A stretch of 64,000 nt of DNA from Pseudorhizobium pelagicum (GTDB lineage: Bacteria > Pseudomonadota > Alphaproteobacteria > Rhizobiales > Rhizobiaceae), in NCBI GenBank assembly GCA_000722615.1, contig JOKI01000005.1, positions 180,137-244,136 on the forward strand, in the 5' to 3' direction. The notes under the pieces were generated by a model. That model searched no databases. It saw nothing but the letters and a program-made list of their open reading frames with translations, and was not told where the DNA came from. Position 1 is the stretch's first letter; each line of letters opens with the position of its first letter. A program made the position numbers and the translations under genes. This document shows positions 49,019-59,048 of the stretch, one piece after another.

Positions 49019-49767
49019 CAGGCGTGGTCTCCCAAGTAGGCTGTGCGGACGGCCGGATCGCTGCGGATCTCGTCCACGGTCCCGGTGGCGATCACCTTGC
49101 CGTAGACAAGCACGGAGATGCGGTCAGCGAGCGCGAACACCGCGTCCATGTCATGCTCGACGAGCAGGATCGGCGCTTCCTGGCGCAGCCCGTCGAGGAA
49201 GCCCGTCAGCGACTTGGAGCCTTCCGGGCCCATGCCGGCCATCGGTTCATCGAGCAGGAAGGCTTTGGAGTTCAGCGCCAGGGCGATGGCTATCTCGAGC
49301 TTGCGGCGCTCCCCATGCGAAAGTTCCGCGGCGGGAAGTCGGGCCCGGTCCTGCAGGCCGACGCGCTCCAGCATCGCCATGGACGTATCGATCAGCGAGG
49401 CGTCACTCATCACCGGTTTGAAGAAGCGGAAGCTCGACCCCTGCTGCGCCTGCACCGCCAGCATGACATTGCGCAGGGCGGAGAACTCGGAGGCCAGCGA
49501 AGACACCTGGAAGGTCCGCCCCAGTCCGAGGCGCGAGCGCTCGGAAACGCCGAGGTGACCGATGTCCTGGCCGGCAAAGCGGATCGTGCCGGAATCCTGA
49601 CGCAGCGTGCCGCAGATCTGGTGGATCAGCGTCGACTTGCCGGCGCCATTCGGACCGATCAGGGCGTGGATTTCGCCGGGCCTGAGGTCCAGAGAGACTC
49701 CGTCGGTTGCCCGCAGCGCGCCGAAGGATTTCGCAAGGTCGGAGAGCTGCAGAACAGGCTCAGCCAT
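49018..49767 (-). CDS. livG: Branched-chain amino acid-type ABC ATPase LivG
   Basis: A 249-residue ATPase with G-P-N-G-A-G-K-S Walker A, L-S-H-G-E-R-R-K-L signature and D-E-P-M-A-G-M typical of LivG. ATG 49767 starts at the homology; the extension to 49812 lies in livM. It overlaps livM by eight bases. Confidence 0.92.
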
Positions 49768-50734
49768 GACGTGCCTTTCCGGCCAGAAGCCCGAGCAGCC
49801 CGCCGCGCGCAAAGAGCACGGTGCCGAGCAGGATCAGGCCGAGGAAGAACTGCCAGCGTTCCGTCAGCCCACCCAGCACATATTCGAAGATGACGAAGAG
49901 GGCAGCACCCGCCAGCGGGCCGAACAACCGTCCCGTGCCGCCGAGAATGATCAGCACGATCAGTTCGCCGGACATGTGCCAGGACAGCATGGAGGGGCTG
50001 ACGAAGCGGTTCAGGTCCGCAAACAGGGCGCCCGCAAGTCCGGTCATGGCGGCAGACAGCGCAAAGGCGGTCAACCGGATCCGGTAGGGCGCGATGCCAA
50101 CGGTGGCGACCCGCACCTCGTTCTGCCGCGCCGCCTGCAGGGCCGTTCCGAAGCGCGAGCTGCGGATCAGCACGAAGAGGCCGAGCGCCGCCATCAGCGC
50201 CACGTAGCAGATCAGGAAGAAGTTCACAGGTCGCATTGTATTGACGCCCGGGAACTGGTTGCGCACCAGGATCGACAGCCCGTCCTCGCCGCCATAGGCC
50301 GGCCAGGAGATGGCGAAATAATAGACCATCTGCGCAAAGGCGAGCGTGATCATGATGAAGTAGACGCCGGATGTCCGCAGGCTGATCGCCCCGATCAGCA
50401 GCCCTACCAGGCCGGCCGCGACCATTGCCACCAGCCAGATCACCGGCATCTGGTTCGTGCCGGACAGCCCGAAGAAAAGAGGATCGCCGGAGAAGCCGTG
50501 CGTGGCAAGGATGCCGGCCGCATAGCCGCCGATGCCGAAGAAGGCCGCGTGCCCGAAGGAGACGAGACCGCCAAGCCCGAGCGCCAGATTGAGCCCCGTG
50601 GCCGCAAGCGCGAGAATGGCCACGCGCGTGGCGAGCGTCACATAGAAGGGCTCGCCATAGGCATTGGCGGCGAGCGGCACGGCCAGCAGCAACACGGCCA
50701 GCAGGATGTTGATAAGGCTTTCACGGCTCAGCAT
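49760..50734 (-). CDS. livM: Branched-chain amino acid-type permease LivM
   Basis: A 324-residue permease with about nine helices and the N-L-A-L-G-L-G-G-L-V-S-F-G-H-A-A-F block. Start 50734 has TGAGG five bases upstream and follows the livH stop by seven bases; the ATG at 50749 lies before that stop and has no ribosome site. Confidence 0.9.
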   Translation of the reverse strand: MLSRESLINILLAVLLLAVPLAANAYGEPFYVTLATRVAILALAATGLNLALGLGGLVSFGHAAFFGIGGYAAGILATHGFSGDPLFFGLSGTNQMPVIWLVAMVAAGLVGLLIGAISLRTSGVYFIMITLAFAQMVYYFAISWPAYGGEDGLSILVRNQFPGVNTMRPVNFFLICYVALMAALGLFVLIRSSRFGTALQAARQNEVRVATVGIAPYRIRLTAFALSAAMTGLAGALFADLNRFVSPSMLSWHMSGELIVLIILGGTGRLFGPLAGAALFVIFEYVLGGLTERWQFFLGLILLGTVLFARGGLLGLLAGKARHG

Positions 50735-50741
50735 GGCGGCC

Positions 50742-51665
50742 TCACGCATGGGCTGCGGGGAAGAGCCCGCGCGGCTTGACGGCCAGAATCAGCGCCATCA
50801 TCACGTAGATCAGCATGGACGCCGCGGCGGCGCCGATCATGCCGGCCTGCGAGGGCGGAAAGAAAAGCGTCAGCAGTTGCGGCAGCAGCAGGCGACCCAT
50901 CGTGTCGACGACGCCGACCAGGAGCGCGCCGAGAAGTGCGCCCTTGATGGAGCCGATGCCGCCGATGACGATCACCACGAAGGCAAGGATGAGAACCGGC
51001 TCGCCCATGCCGACCTGCACCGACTGCAGCGCACCGACCATAGCGCCCGCAAGCCCCGCAAGGGCTGCACCGAGCGCAAAGACGACGGTATAAAGCGTGC
51101 GGATGTCGACGCCGAGCGCACCGATCATCTCGCGGTCGCTCTCGCCGGCGCGGATGCGCATGCCAAGCCGCGTCTTGCCGATCAGCACGTAGAGGCCGAG
51201 CGCCACCAGGGCGCCTGCTGCGATGATCGCCAGCCGATAGACGGGATATTGCGCACCGCCGGGCAGCGCCACAGCGCCCTGAAGCAAGGGCGGAATGTCG
51301 AGATAGAGTGGAAAGGATCCGAACACCCAGCGCGTTCCTTCCGAGAAGATGAGGATCAGCGCGAAAGTCGCCAGCACCTGGTCGAGATGCTCCCGATCAT
51401 AGAGCCTTCGGATGACGAGGAGTTCGATGATAGCTCCGGCCGCCGCCGCGCAGGCGAGGCTGGCGACAAGACCGAGCCAGAAGGACCCCGTCGCTGCCGC
51501 CACAGCCGCGCAGGCGAAGGCGCCCACCATGTAGAGAGAACCGTGTGCGAGATTGATCAGGCCCATGACGCCGAAGATCAGCGTCAGCCCGGCAGCCATG
51601 AGAAACAACATGACGCCGAGCTGAAGGCCATTGAGCAACTGCTCAAGAGCAAGTGCGAATGTCAC
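50742..51665 (-). CDS. livH: Branched-chain amino acid-type permease LivH
   Basis: A 307-residue permease (L-N-G-L-Q-L-G-V-M-L-F-L start, G-L-I-N-L-A-H-G-S-L-Y-M-V-G-A, G-G-I-G-S-I-K-G-A-L-L-G-A). It forms the pore with LivM. The gap of nine bases to the binding-protein stop holds no hairpin, unlike the other importers here. Confidence 0.92.
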   Translation of the reverse strand: MTFALALEQLLNGLQLGVMLFLMAAGLTLIFGVMGLINLAHGSLYMVGAFACAAVAAATGSFWLGLVASLACAAAAGAIIELLVIRRLYDREHLDQVLATFALILIFSEGTRWVFGSFPLYLDIPPLLQGAVALPGGAQYPVYRLAIIAAGALVALGLYVLIGKTRLGMRIRAGESDREMIGALGVDIRTLYTVVFALGAALAGLAGAMVGALQSVQVGMGEPVLILAFVVIVIGGIGSIKGALLGALLVGVVDTMGRLLLPQLLTLFFPPSQAGMIGAAAASMLIYVMMALILAVKPRGLFPAAHA

Positions 51666-51674
51666 TGACTGGCC

Positions 51675-52814
51675 TTACATCTTGCAGTCTTTGGCATAGG
51701 CGTCTTCGTGATCGTCGAAGATCTTCTCGACGGTCTTGTTGGTGAGAACGCCATCCGCACCCTTCACCACTTCCGTCAGGTAGATGTCCTGGATCGGATG
51801 CTGGTTGGTGTTGAACTTGAAGTCGCCGCGCGGCGACTGGATGTCCGCCTTGAGAAGCTCTGCACGGAACGCATCGGTATCCTTGACGTCGGCCTTGGCA
51901 ACCGCCGACAGGATCAGCTGCGCCGCATCATAGGCCTGGACCGCATAGATGGACGGCAGGCGGCCGTATTCGGTCTGGAAGTCGGCGAGGAACTTCTTAC
52001 TGACGTCGGTATCGAAATCCGGAGCCCACTGGCCGGAGGCCTTTGCGCCAAGCGCTGCGTCGCCGATGGCAGGCAACACGTCCTGGCTGAAGGAGAAGCC
52101 GGGACCCATGACCGGGATCTCGACGCCCGACTGGGCATACTGCTTCATAAAGGCGATGCCCATGCCGCCCGGCAGGAAGGCGAACACCGCGTCTGCGCCG
52201 GACGCACGGATCTGGGCGATCTCGGCCGCATAGTCGGTCTGGCCGACCTGCGTGTAGACTTCCGAGGCCAGTTCACCCTTGTAGTAGCGCTTGAAGCCGG
52301 TCAGCGAATCCTTACCGGCCGGATAGTTCGGCGCCATGATGAAGATCTTCTTGTAGTCCTTGTTGGCGTATTCGCCCATGGCCTCGTGAAGATTGTCGTT
52401 CTGATAGGCGGCATTGAAGTAGAGCGGGTTGCAGTTGGCGCCGGCAAGGGCCGCGGGTGCCGCATTGGTGGACACGTAGAACTTGCCCTGGGCCACCGCG
52501 CTCGGGGCAACGGCCATCAGCAGGTTGGACCAGACGATGCCGGTCAGGATGTCGACCTGATCGCTCTGGATCATCTTGTCGGCGATCTGGACGGCCAGTT
52601 CCGGCTTCTGTCCGTCGTCTTCGGTGATGACTTCGATCTCGCTGTTGTCGGCCTGCTTGATGGCCAGCATGAAGCCGTCACGCGTATCGATGCCGAGGCC
52701 GGCACCGCCGCCCGAGAGCGTGGTGATCATCCCGATCTTGACGGGTTCGGCAAAGGCGAGGCCGGAAACGCTCATGCTGAGCGCAAGCGTGGCTGCAGAA
52801 ACCAGTGTCTTCAT
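51675..52814 (-). CDS. Liv-type periplasmic substrate-binding protein
   Basis: A 379-residue family 6 binding protein with signal peptide to about residue 22 (A-F-A). It keeps G-M-I-T-T-L-S-G-G-G-A and the central hinge segments of the family. Homologues near aromatic-CoA genes bind benzoate-like acids instead of branched amino acids, and the neighbours suggest aminobenzoate here. Start 52814 gives the signal peptide; longer readings do not. Confidence 0.88.
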   Translation of the reverse strand: MKTLVSAATLALSMSVSGLAFAEPVKIGMITTLSGGGAGLGIDTRDGFMLAIKQADNSEIEVITEDDGQKPELAVQIADKMIQSDQVDILTGIVWSNLLMAVAPSAVAQGKFYVSTNAAPAALAGANCNPLYFNAAYQNDNLHEAMGEYANKDYKKIFIMAPNYPAGKDSLTGFKRYYKGELASEVYTQVGQTDYAAEIAQIRASGADAVFAFLPGGMGIAFMKQYAQSGVEIPVMGPGFSFSQDVLPAIGDAALGAKASGQWAPDFDTDVSKKFLADFQTEYGRLPSIYAVQAYDAAQLILSAVAKADVKDTDAFRAELLKADIQSPRGDFKFNTNQHPIQDIYLTEVVKGADGVLTNKTVEKIFDDHEDAYAKDCKM

Positions 52815-52886
52815 TTTTTGAACTCCCAGTTGTTCTTGTCGTCCCAGTCCAGGCACGGACCCCTTGATCTCGCAGCCGGATATCCG

Positions 52887-52906
52887 GGTCGGCATTAGAG
52901 CCGACC
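52887..52906 (-). terminator. Hairpin between ligase and binding-protein genes
   Basis: A perfect 7-bp stem (52887-52893 with 52900-52906, 6-base loop) in the 175-base gap after the ligase stop. No T-run follows, so it may be a weak terminator or processing point. Confidence 0.35.
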
Positions 52907-52989
52907 GCTATTGGCGATACCTTCCATACTTGCAAAAGAACGTCCACTGCCGAAGCGGTACGCCACGGCTTTTCCCGCCATCCGCCGCC

Positions 52990-54618
52990 TCATGCCGCCC
53001 TCGCCTGCTTCAGTCGAAACCGCTGGATCTTGCCGGATTCGGTCTTCGGAAGCGTGTCGGCGAAGACGACGGAACGCGGATATTTGTAGGGCGCGATGAT
53101 ACTCTTCACATGCTCCTGGAGCAGTTTTGCCATGGCGTCGGAGGCCGCACTCCCGTCCACCAGGACCACATGCGCTTCCACGATATGGCCGCGCTCCGGA
53201 TCGGGCACGCCGATCACCGCGCATTCCGCCACCGCCTCGTGTTTCAGGAGCGCCGCCTCGACCTCGGGCCCCGCGATATTGTAGCCAGCGGACACGATCA
53301 TGTCGTCGCAGCGCGCGGCAAAATGGAAATAGCCGTCCTCGTCACGGATGAAGGAATCCCCCGTCAGGTTCCAGCCGTCGCGGACATAGTCGCCCTGGCG
53401 ATCGTCGGCGAGATAACGGCATCCGATCGGTCCCTTGACGGCAAGCTTGCCGACGGTGCCGGGCGCCACTTCGCGCATGTCGTCGTCGACGACGATGGCC
53501 TGGTAGCCGGCCAGCGGCTTGCCGGTGCAGGCCGCCCTGGAATCCTCAAGCCGGTTGGAAATGAAGATGTGCAGCATCTCCGTCGAGCCGATGCCGTCGA
53601 CGATCGGCTTACCGGTCTTGCGCACCCATTCATCGTAGACCGGTGCCGGCAGGGTTTCCCCTGCGGAGACGGCGACGCGGAGCGACGAGAGGTCGGCCCC
53701 CTTGTCCATCGCCGCCAGCATGGCGCGGTAGGCGGTCGGCGCGGTGAAGCAGACGGTTGCCTTGTAGGTCTCGATGATCTCGATCATCTTCGCCGGCGTC
53801 GCCTGCTCCAAAAGTGTCGCCGCAGCCCCGAAGCGCAGTGGAAAGACCGCAAGCCCGCCAAGCCCGAAGGTGAAGGCGAGCGGCGGCGATCCGACGAAGA
53901 CGTCGTCGGGCGTCACGGCGAGCACTTCCTTCGCATAGGCATCGGCAATGATCAGGATATCGCGGTGGAAGTGCATGGTCGCCTTCGGCACACCCGTCGA
54001 CCCAGAGGTGAAGCCGAGCAGCGCCACGTCGTCGCGGCCGGTCTTCACGGCCTCGAACTTCACCGGCTTGTCCAGCGCCGCCCGGTCCAGCTCTGCGTCG
54101 TGATTGGCTGTCCCGTCGAAGCCGATCACCTGGGTCAGGAACCGGCTTTCCTTGGCAACGGCCACCAATTCGTCCATCAGGCGCGTGTCGCACAGCGCCA
54201 TCGTCACTTCCGCCTTGTCGACCACCTTGGCGAGCTCGCCGCTGCGCAGCATCGGCATGGTGTTGACGACCACGGCCCCGGCCTTCGTCGCCGCCAGCCA
54301 GCAGGCGACCATGGCCGGATTGTTGGCCGAACGGATCAGCACCCGGTTGCCGGGCTTCAGTCCGTAGTCTTCCGTCAGCGCCCGGGCGATGCGGTTCGTC
54401 CAGTCGGAGAGTTCCTTGTAGGTGCGACGACGGCCGTTGCCGATCAGGGCCGTCTGGTCCCCGAAGCCGCGCTCGACCATGCGGTCGGTGAGCTCCACGG
54501 CGCAGTTCAGCCACTCGGGATAATCGAAGCCGTCGAGAAGGATCTCCGGCCACTGATTGGAGGGCGGAAGATTATCGCGGGCAAACGTATCCAGGTGGCC
54601 TGTCGGTCCCAGTTTCAT
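52990..54618 (-). CDS. abmG: 2-aminobenzoate/benzoate-type CoA ligase
   Basis: A 542-residue ANL ligase of the benzoate and 2-aminobenzoate-CoA ligase group. AMP motif T-S-G-S-T-G-V-P-K at 204-212, P-L-A-F-T-F-G-L-G-G, G-S-T-E-M-L-H-I-F and the C-terminal catalytic lysine in P-K-T-E-S-G-K-I-Q-R. It activates the aromatic acid to its CoA thioester, the first step for the flavoprotein at 40827. Start 54618 matches the family; the frame extends upstream only into a low-complexity region. Benzoate itself cannot be excluded, but the neighbours favour aminobenzoate. Confidence 0.87.
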   Translation of the reverse strand: MKLGPTGHLDTFARDNLPPSNQWPEILLDGFDYPEWLNCAVELTDRMVERGFGDQTALIGNGRRRTYKELSDWTNRIARALTEDYGLKPGNRVLIRSANNPAMVACWLAATKAGAVVVNTMPMLRSGELAKVVDKAEVTMALCDTRLMDELVAVAKESRFLTQVIGFDGTANHDAELDRAALDKPVKFEAVKTGRDDVALLGFTSGSTGVPKATMHFHRDILIIADAYAKEVLAVTPDDVFVGSPPLAFTFGLGGLAVFPLRFGAAATLLEQATPAKMIEIIETYKATVCFTAPTAYRAMLAAMDKGADLSSLRVAVSAGETLPAPVYDEWVRKTGKPIVDGIGSTEMLHIFISNRLEDSRAACTGKPLAGYQAIVVDDDMREVAPGTVGKLAVKGPIGCRYLADDRQGDYVRDGWNLTGDSFIRDEDGYFHFAARCDDMIVSAGYNIAGPEVEAALLKHEAVAECAVIGVPDPERGHIVEAHVVLVDGSAASDAMAKLLQEHVKSIIAPYKYPRSVVFADTLPKTESGKIQRFRLKQARAA

Positions 54619-54735
54619 CGTCGAGTTCCCATGCGTTCTTCTGGTCCGACGCCCGGATGTTTCCGGTGCGGCGGCCGCGGCATTTTTGCCTTTCCACCAG
54701 AAAAGCACCGCGCCCGCCCGCTGGCAAGAGAGAAG

Positions 54736-54745
54736 TTTTAAGTTT
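54736..54745. promoter_or_regulatory. Possible second site of the aminobenzoate MarR regulator
   Basis: On the minus strand this reads AAACTTAAAA, the same ten bases as 40786-40795 next to the palindrome of the monooxygenase promoter. It lies in an AT-rich patch between the divergent ligase and hydrolase genes. Confidence 0.35.
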
Positions 54746-54841
54746 GTAATAATTTTGGCCTCACCCGATCTTTGGCCTCTTCCGCCTCAAGCAGGCAGAT
54801 GCCAGTATGGGCGACACAGCAAGCAGCAAGCCGAGGATCAC

Positions 54842-55666
54842 ATGCGCCACCGCATCACCGACTGGGACGACGCCTATGCCAACGGGCCGAACATCGCCGG
54901 CGGCGAGCGCTGGCCGGGGCTCTGGATCGAACCGGCGCGGATGTACCGGCAGGCCAAGCTGGAGGCCGGACAAGCAAAGCTCGACATCCCCTACGGCGAG
55001 GCGGAGCGCAACAAGCTGGATCTGTTCCTGCCGACGGGGCAGCCGCGCGGACTTGTGGTTTTCGTCCATGGCGGTTTCTGGCTGCGGCTCGACAGGTCCT
55101 ACTGGTCTCATTTCGCCCGCGGTCCGGTCGAGGCAGGCTTTGCCGTGGCCATGCCCTCCTACACGCTCTGCCCGGACATCCGGATTTCCGGCATCACAGC
55201 AGAGGTGGGAGCCGCCATCGAAAAGGCTGCTGAGATGGTCGAAGGATCGATCCGGCTGATCGGCCATTCCGCCGGGGGGCACCTGGTGACCAGGATGATC
55301 ACCACCACGTCTCCGCTCCCGCAGCAGGTGCAGGTCCGCGTCGCCCACACGGTTTCACTCTCGGGAGTCCACGATCTGCGGCCCCTGATGCACACCGCCA
55401 TGAACGCCCAGCTCAAGATCGACCGCCAGGAAGCCTGGCGGGAAAGCCCGGCGCTGCTGGAGCCAATGAAGGGCGCACGACTCACCTGCTGGGTCGGCGC
55501 CACCGAAAGATCGGAATTTCTGCGCCAGAACGCCCTGCTCGCCAACCTGTGGAAAGGCCTCGGCGCCGAGACGGAGGCGGTGGAAGAGCCGGACAGGCAT
55601 CACTTCAATATTCTCGACGGCCTGACCGATCCGCACCACCAGCTGACGGAAACGCTGCTGTCCTAG
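54842..55666 (+). CDS. Alpha/beta hydrolase, arylformamidase-like
   Basis: A 274-residue alpha/beta hydrolase. The H-G-G-F-W oxyanion motif (about 78-82), nucleophile elbow G-H-S-A-G-G-H at about 142-148 and a late D-R-H-H-F-N histidine match the kynurenine formamidase (AFMID) group. That enzyme turns N-formylkynurenine to kynurenine, one step before anthranilate, which the adjacent genes degrade. Start 54842 has GAGG upstream. No kynureninase or tryptophan dioxygenase is in the window, so other aryl-formamide or ester substrates remain possible. Confidence 0.75.
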   Translation: MRHRITDWDDAYANGPNIAGGERWPGLWIEPARMYRQAKLEAGQAKLDIPYGEAERNKLDLFLPTGQPRGLVVFVHGGFWLRLDRSYWSHFARGPVEAGFAVAMPSYTLCPDIRISGITAEVGAAIEKAAEMVEGSIRLIGHSAGGHLVTRMITTTSPLPQQVQVRVAHTVSLSGVHDLRPLMHTAMNAQLKIDRQEAWRESPALLEPMKGARLTCWVGATERSEFLRQNALLANLWKGLGAETEAVEEPDRHHFNILDGLTDPHHQLTETLLS

Positions 55667-56376
55667 GCGAGGTCGAGGGCGTCCTTCAGCCGCGTGACGT
55701 CGCGGACCTGCAGATCCAGATCGGCCTCGATATGGTCGATGTGGTGCAGCATCAGGTCTCGCGCCCGTTCCCCATCACCGGCCTCCAGGGCCGCAAGGAC
55801 CGCCATGTGCTCGTTATGGCCGCAGCTCGAAATGCCCGACCGCCCATAGAGGGCGATGACCAGCGAGGAGCGGGCGATGAGCTCCTCCATGAACTTTTCC
55901 AGGATCGCGTTGCCCGCCATCGAGGCGAGCAGCAGATGGAAATCGCCGGACGCCTTGATCTCGGCACGCCGGGCCGTGGGGCCGCGTTCGTTGAGGTAGC
56001 GGCTCTCTTCCTCCAGCTGGCGCCGCAGCAATGCGATCTTGTCCGCATCGAGACGCTCGAGTGCCGACATCACCACACCTGGCTCGATCAGCCGGCGTGA
56101 GGCAAACACCTGGCGCGCCTCCTCCGGTGTCGGGTTGGAGACGAAGGCGCCCCGGTTGCGCTCCAGGCGCACCAGCCCTTCGAACGACAGCATCTGTAGC
56201 CCCGCCCGCGCAACCGTCCGGCTGACGTCGAACAGCGCCCCCACCTCGCTCTCCGTAAGCTTGGTCCCGGGGGTCAGCCTCCGGTCGACAATGGCGTTGC
56301 GCAAGGCGTCGCGGATCGTGAGAGCACGATCTTCTGTGGCGGACTCGGGTAGGGAAATGTCTTCTTTGATGTTCAT
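55663..56376 (-). CDS. GntR family (FCD-type) transcriptional regulator
   Basis: A 237-residue regulator with a winged helix (I-R-D-A-L-R-N-A-I-V-D-R-R-L, T-E-S-E-V-G-A-L-F-D-V-S-R-T-V-A-R) and an FCD ligand domain (D-F-H-L-L-L-A...H-N-E-H...H-H-I-D-H). It is divergent from the ABC importer at 56617 and converges with the hydrolase gene by four bases. Start ATG 56376 has GGAAG upstream. It most likely controls the importer and racemase operon. Confidence 0.87.
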   Translation of the reverse strand: MNIKEDISLPESATEDRALTIRDALRNAIVDRRLTPGTKLTESEVGALFDVSRTVARAGLQMLSFEGLVRLERNRGAFVSNPTPEEARQVFASRRLIEPGVVMSALERLDADKIALLRRQLEEESRYLNERGPTARRAEIKASGDFHLLLASMAGNAILEKFMEELIARSSLVIALYGRSGISSCGHNEHMAVLAALEAGDGERARDLMLHHIDHIEADLDLQVRDVTRLKDALDLA

Positions 56377-56448
56377 GGACTGCTTCCGGATCACACACTT
56401 CTACCGTCACGCATCGTCCATGCCAAGCGCTCACAACCCCCCATCAAG

Positions 56449-56460
56449 ATTGCATACAAT
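56449..56460. promoter_or_regulatory. Candidate GntR operator with -10-like element
   Basis: ATTGCATACAAT: arms ATTG and CAAT are inverted around CATA, resembling the ATTGTATACAAT type sites of FCD-family GntR regulators. TACAAT at 56455-56460 could also serve as a -10 for the importer. Confidence 0.4.
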
Positions 56461-56616
56461 TTAGCCACGCCAGTGACAGCAATCGCTTCCGGTTTATGCA
56501 GGCTGGCCGAAACTCCGGGCCTCGACTTGCGGAGCAGGAGCGTAAATCCGCATCCACGGCGGGCAAAACGAAACTGGCACGAACCCTGCATGATCAGGTC
56601 AGCAGGGGTGACAGTG

Positions 56617-57717
56617 ATGAACAAAGCATCTGAGATAGACATTGCTTCGGTGACCAAGCTCTACGGCGCGACGACCGCTGTGGAGGCCATCAGCATCAAG
56701 ATCCCGGGCGGGACCTATTGCTGCCTGCTCGGCCCCTCCGGATGTGGCAAGACATCGACGCTTCGCATGATCGCCGGCCACGAGACGATCACCAGCGGCG
56801 ACATCCGGCTCGGCAACACCGTGGTGACCGATCTGCCGCCGGCGCGGCGCGGCACCGCCATGATGTTCCAGTCCTATGCGCTGTTCCCGCATCTCGACCT
56901 CGTCGACAACGTCGCCTTCAGCCTGAAGATGAAGGGCGCCCCCAAGGACGAGCGCCGCGCAAAGGCGATGAAGATGCTGGAGCTCATGGAGCTTCAGGCC
57001 TACGCGACGAGAAAGCCGGCGCAGCTCTCCGGCGGCCAGCAGCAGCGCGTGGCGCTGGCCCGGGCGCTGATCACCAATCCCCAGGCGCTCCTCCTCGACG
57101 AGCCGCTTTCGGCGCTGGACCCCTTTCTCAAAGTGCGCATGCGTGCCGAACTGAAGAAGCTTCAGGCTTCCCTCGGCATCACCTTCGTGCATGTGACCCA
57201 CAGCCAGGAGGAGGCCATGGCGCTCGCCGATGTGATCGTCGTCATGAACGACGGGCGCATCGAGCAGGCCGCCGCACCGCGCCAGGTGTTCGAACGCCCG
57301 GCGACAGCATTCGTGGCGCGGTTCATGGGCAACCACAACGTCATTTCAGGCCGCACCGTCGAAAACCGCGGCGGCACGATGACGCTTGTGGTCCCACAGG
57401 GTGGCCGCTTCATTGCCACCGATCCGACGGATGAGATCGGTGAGACCGCCGACCTCGCCATTCGAACCGACCGGGTGCGCATCGGGATGGCAGCCCGGGA
57501 TGGCCTGGGCTTCACTGGCACCATTACCAACATCGAGTACCGGGGCGCCTCGGTGAAGATCTCCGTGGCCGGTGCCGGCATCGAGGATTTCATCGCCATC
57601 CTCGGCGACAGCGAATTCTTCGCCACCCCCGTCAGGATCGGCGACGCCCTGCATCTCTGCTGGAACCAGGAGGACGTCATCGTCCTCGGTCGCACCGGCA
57701 GTGAATTCCATCAATAA
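56617..57717 (+). CDS. PotA/UgpC-like ABC transporter ATPase
   Basis: A 366-residue ATPase: Walker A G-P-S-G-C-G-K-T, L-S-G-G-Q-Q-Q-R signature, D-E-P-L-S-A-L-D and a C-terminal TOBE-2 domain. Start 56617 has AGGGG eight bases upstream; a longer frame from 56473 runs through the operator region. First gene of the importer operon and partner of the two permeases at 59211 and 60117. Confidence 0.9.
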   Translation: MNKASEIDIASVTKLYGATTAVEAISIKIPGGTYCCLLGPSGCGKTSTLRMIAGHETITSGDIRLGNTVVTDLPPARRGTAMMFQSYALFPHLDLVDNVAFSLKMKGAPKDERRAKAMKMLELMELQAYATRKPAQLSGGQQQRVALARALITNPQALLLDEPLSALDPFLKVRMRAELKKLQASLGITFVHVTHSQEEAMALADVIVVMNDGRIEQAAAPRQVFERPATAFVARFMGNHNVISGRTVENRGGTMTLVVPQGGRFIATDPTDEIGETADLAIRTDRVRIGMAARDGLGFTGTITNIEYRGASVKISVAGAGIEDFIAILGDSEFFATPVRIGDALHLCWNQEDVIVLGRTGSEFHQ

Positions 57718-57749
57718 CGAAGGCCAAAGCCCAACAGAGGAGAACTGAC

Positions 57750-59036
57750 ATGACCAAAGCAAATCAGCCGAAGGGCGTGACCCGCCGATCCCTGCTGAAG
57801 ACCGGTGCGGCTGCGGCCGGCTTTGCCGCCGGCTCCGGTGCCATCACCGGCTTCCCGACGATCTGGGCCCAGAACCCGATCACCCTGCGCCAGTTCGGCA
57901 CCGGCGTCTCGAACCTCAACGCGATTGCCGAGAAGTGCAAGGAAGATCTCGGCATCACGCTGGAGATGACCGCGACCGACAGCGACGCCGCCGCGCAGCG
58001 TGCCGTCACCCAGCCGAACTCCTACGACATCGCCGACATCGAATACTGGATCCTCAAGAAGGTCTACCCGGCCGGCGTCATCCAGCCGATGGAGATCAGC
58101 AAGCTCAAGTACTACGACAAGATCGTGCCGCTCTTCAAAACCGGCAAGCTGACACCCGACAGCGTCATCGCCCAGGGCACGGCGCCGCATACGGTTGGCT
58201 ACGTTGAAAAGGCCGGCGACAAGACCTTTGCCAAGGGTGAGACCGACCTCTTCACCATGGTTCCGACGATCTACAACGCCGACACGCTCGGCATCCGCCC
58301 CGACCTCGTCGGCCGCGAGATCACCAGCTGGGCCGACATCATGGACCCGGCCTTCAAGGGCAAGACCTCGATCCTGAACATTCCGTCGATCGGCATCATG
58401 GACGCGGCCATGATCATGGAGGCCATGGGCAACATCAAATACGCCGACAAGGGTAACATGACCAAGGAAGAGATCGATGCGACCATCGACTTCCTGATCC
58501 AGGCCAAGAAGGACGGCCAGTTCCGCGCCTTCTGGAAGAGCTTCGACGAATCCGTCAACCTGATGGCGTCCGGCGAAGTGATCATCCAGTCCATGTGGTC
58601 GCCGGCCGTCGCCGCCGTGCGCGGCAAGGGCATCGCCTGCAAGTACCAGCCGCTGAAGGAAGGCTATCGCTCCTGGGGAGGCGGCCTCGGTCTGGCGGCA
58701 CACCTGTCCGGTGCCCAGCTCGATGCAGCCTATGAATACATCAACTGGTACACCTCCGGCTGGGTCGGCGCCTACCTCAACCGCCAGGGCTATTACTCGG
58801 CCGCCATGGATACCGCCAAGGAACACATGTCCGCCGACGAATGGGGCTTCTGGGTCGAGGGCAAGCCGGCCCAGGGCGACATCGTCGCGCCGGACGGCAA
58901 GGTCATGGAAAAGGCCGGCGCCGTGCGCGATGGCGGCTCCTTCGAGGAGCGCATGGGCAAGGTCGCCTGCTGGAACTCCGTCATGGACGAGGACCGCTAC
59001 ATGGTCCGCCGCTGGAACGAGTTCATCGCGGCATAA
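57750..59036 (+). CDS. PotD-type substrate-binding protein with Tat signal
   Basis: A 428-residue binding protein of the spermidine/putrescine-like group. The N-terminus carries a twin-arginine signal (T-R-R-S-L-L-K at 11-17), so it is exported folded. Rhizobial members of this group bind varied cations, amines and amides. Neighbouring GntR and racemase-family genes hint at an N-heterocycle or hydantoin-like ligand, which is inference. Followed by a repeat with strong hairpins. Confidence 0.87.
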   Translation: MTKANQPKGVTRRSLLKTGAAAAGFAAGSGAITGFPTIWAQNPITLRQFGTGVSNLNAIAEKCKEDLGITLEMTATDSDAAAQRAVTQPNSYDIADIEYWILKKVYPAGVIQPMEISKLKYYDKIVPLFKTGKLTPDSVIAQGTAPHTVGYVEKAGDKTFAKGETDLFTMVPTIYNADTLGIRPDLVGREITSWADIMDPAFKGKTSILNIPSIGIMDAAMIMEAMGNIKYADKGNMTKEEIDATIDFLIQAKKDGQFRAFWKSFDESVNLMASGEVIIQSMWSPAVAAVRGKGIACKYQPLKEGYRSWGGGLGLAAHLSGAQLDAAYEYINWYTSGWVGAYLNRQGYYSAAMDTAKEHMSADEWGFWVEGKPAQGDIVAPDGKVMEKAGAVRDGGSFEERMGKVACWNSVMDEDRYMVRRWNEFIAA

Positions 59037-59048
59037 GGGACGGAAAGT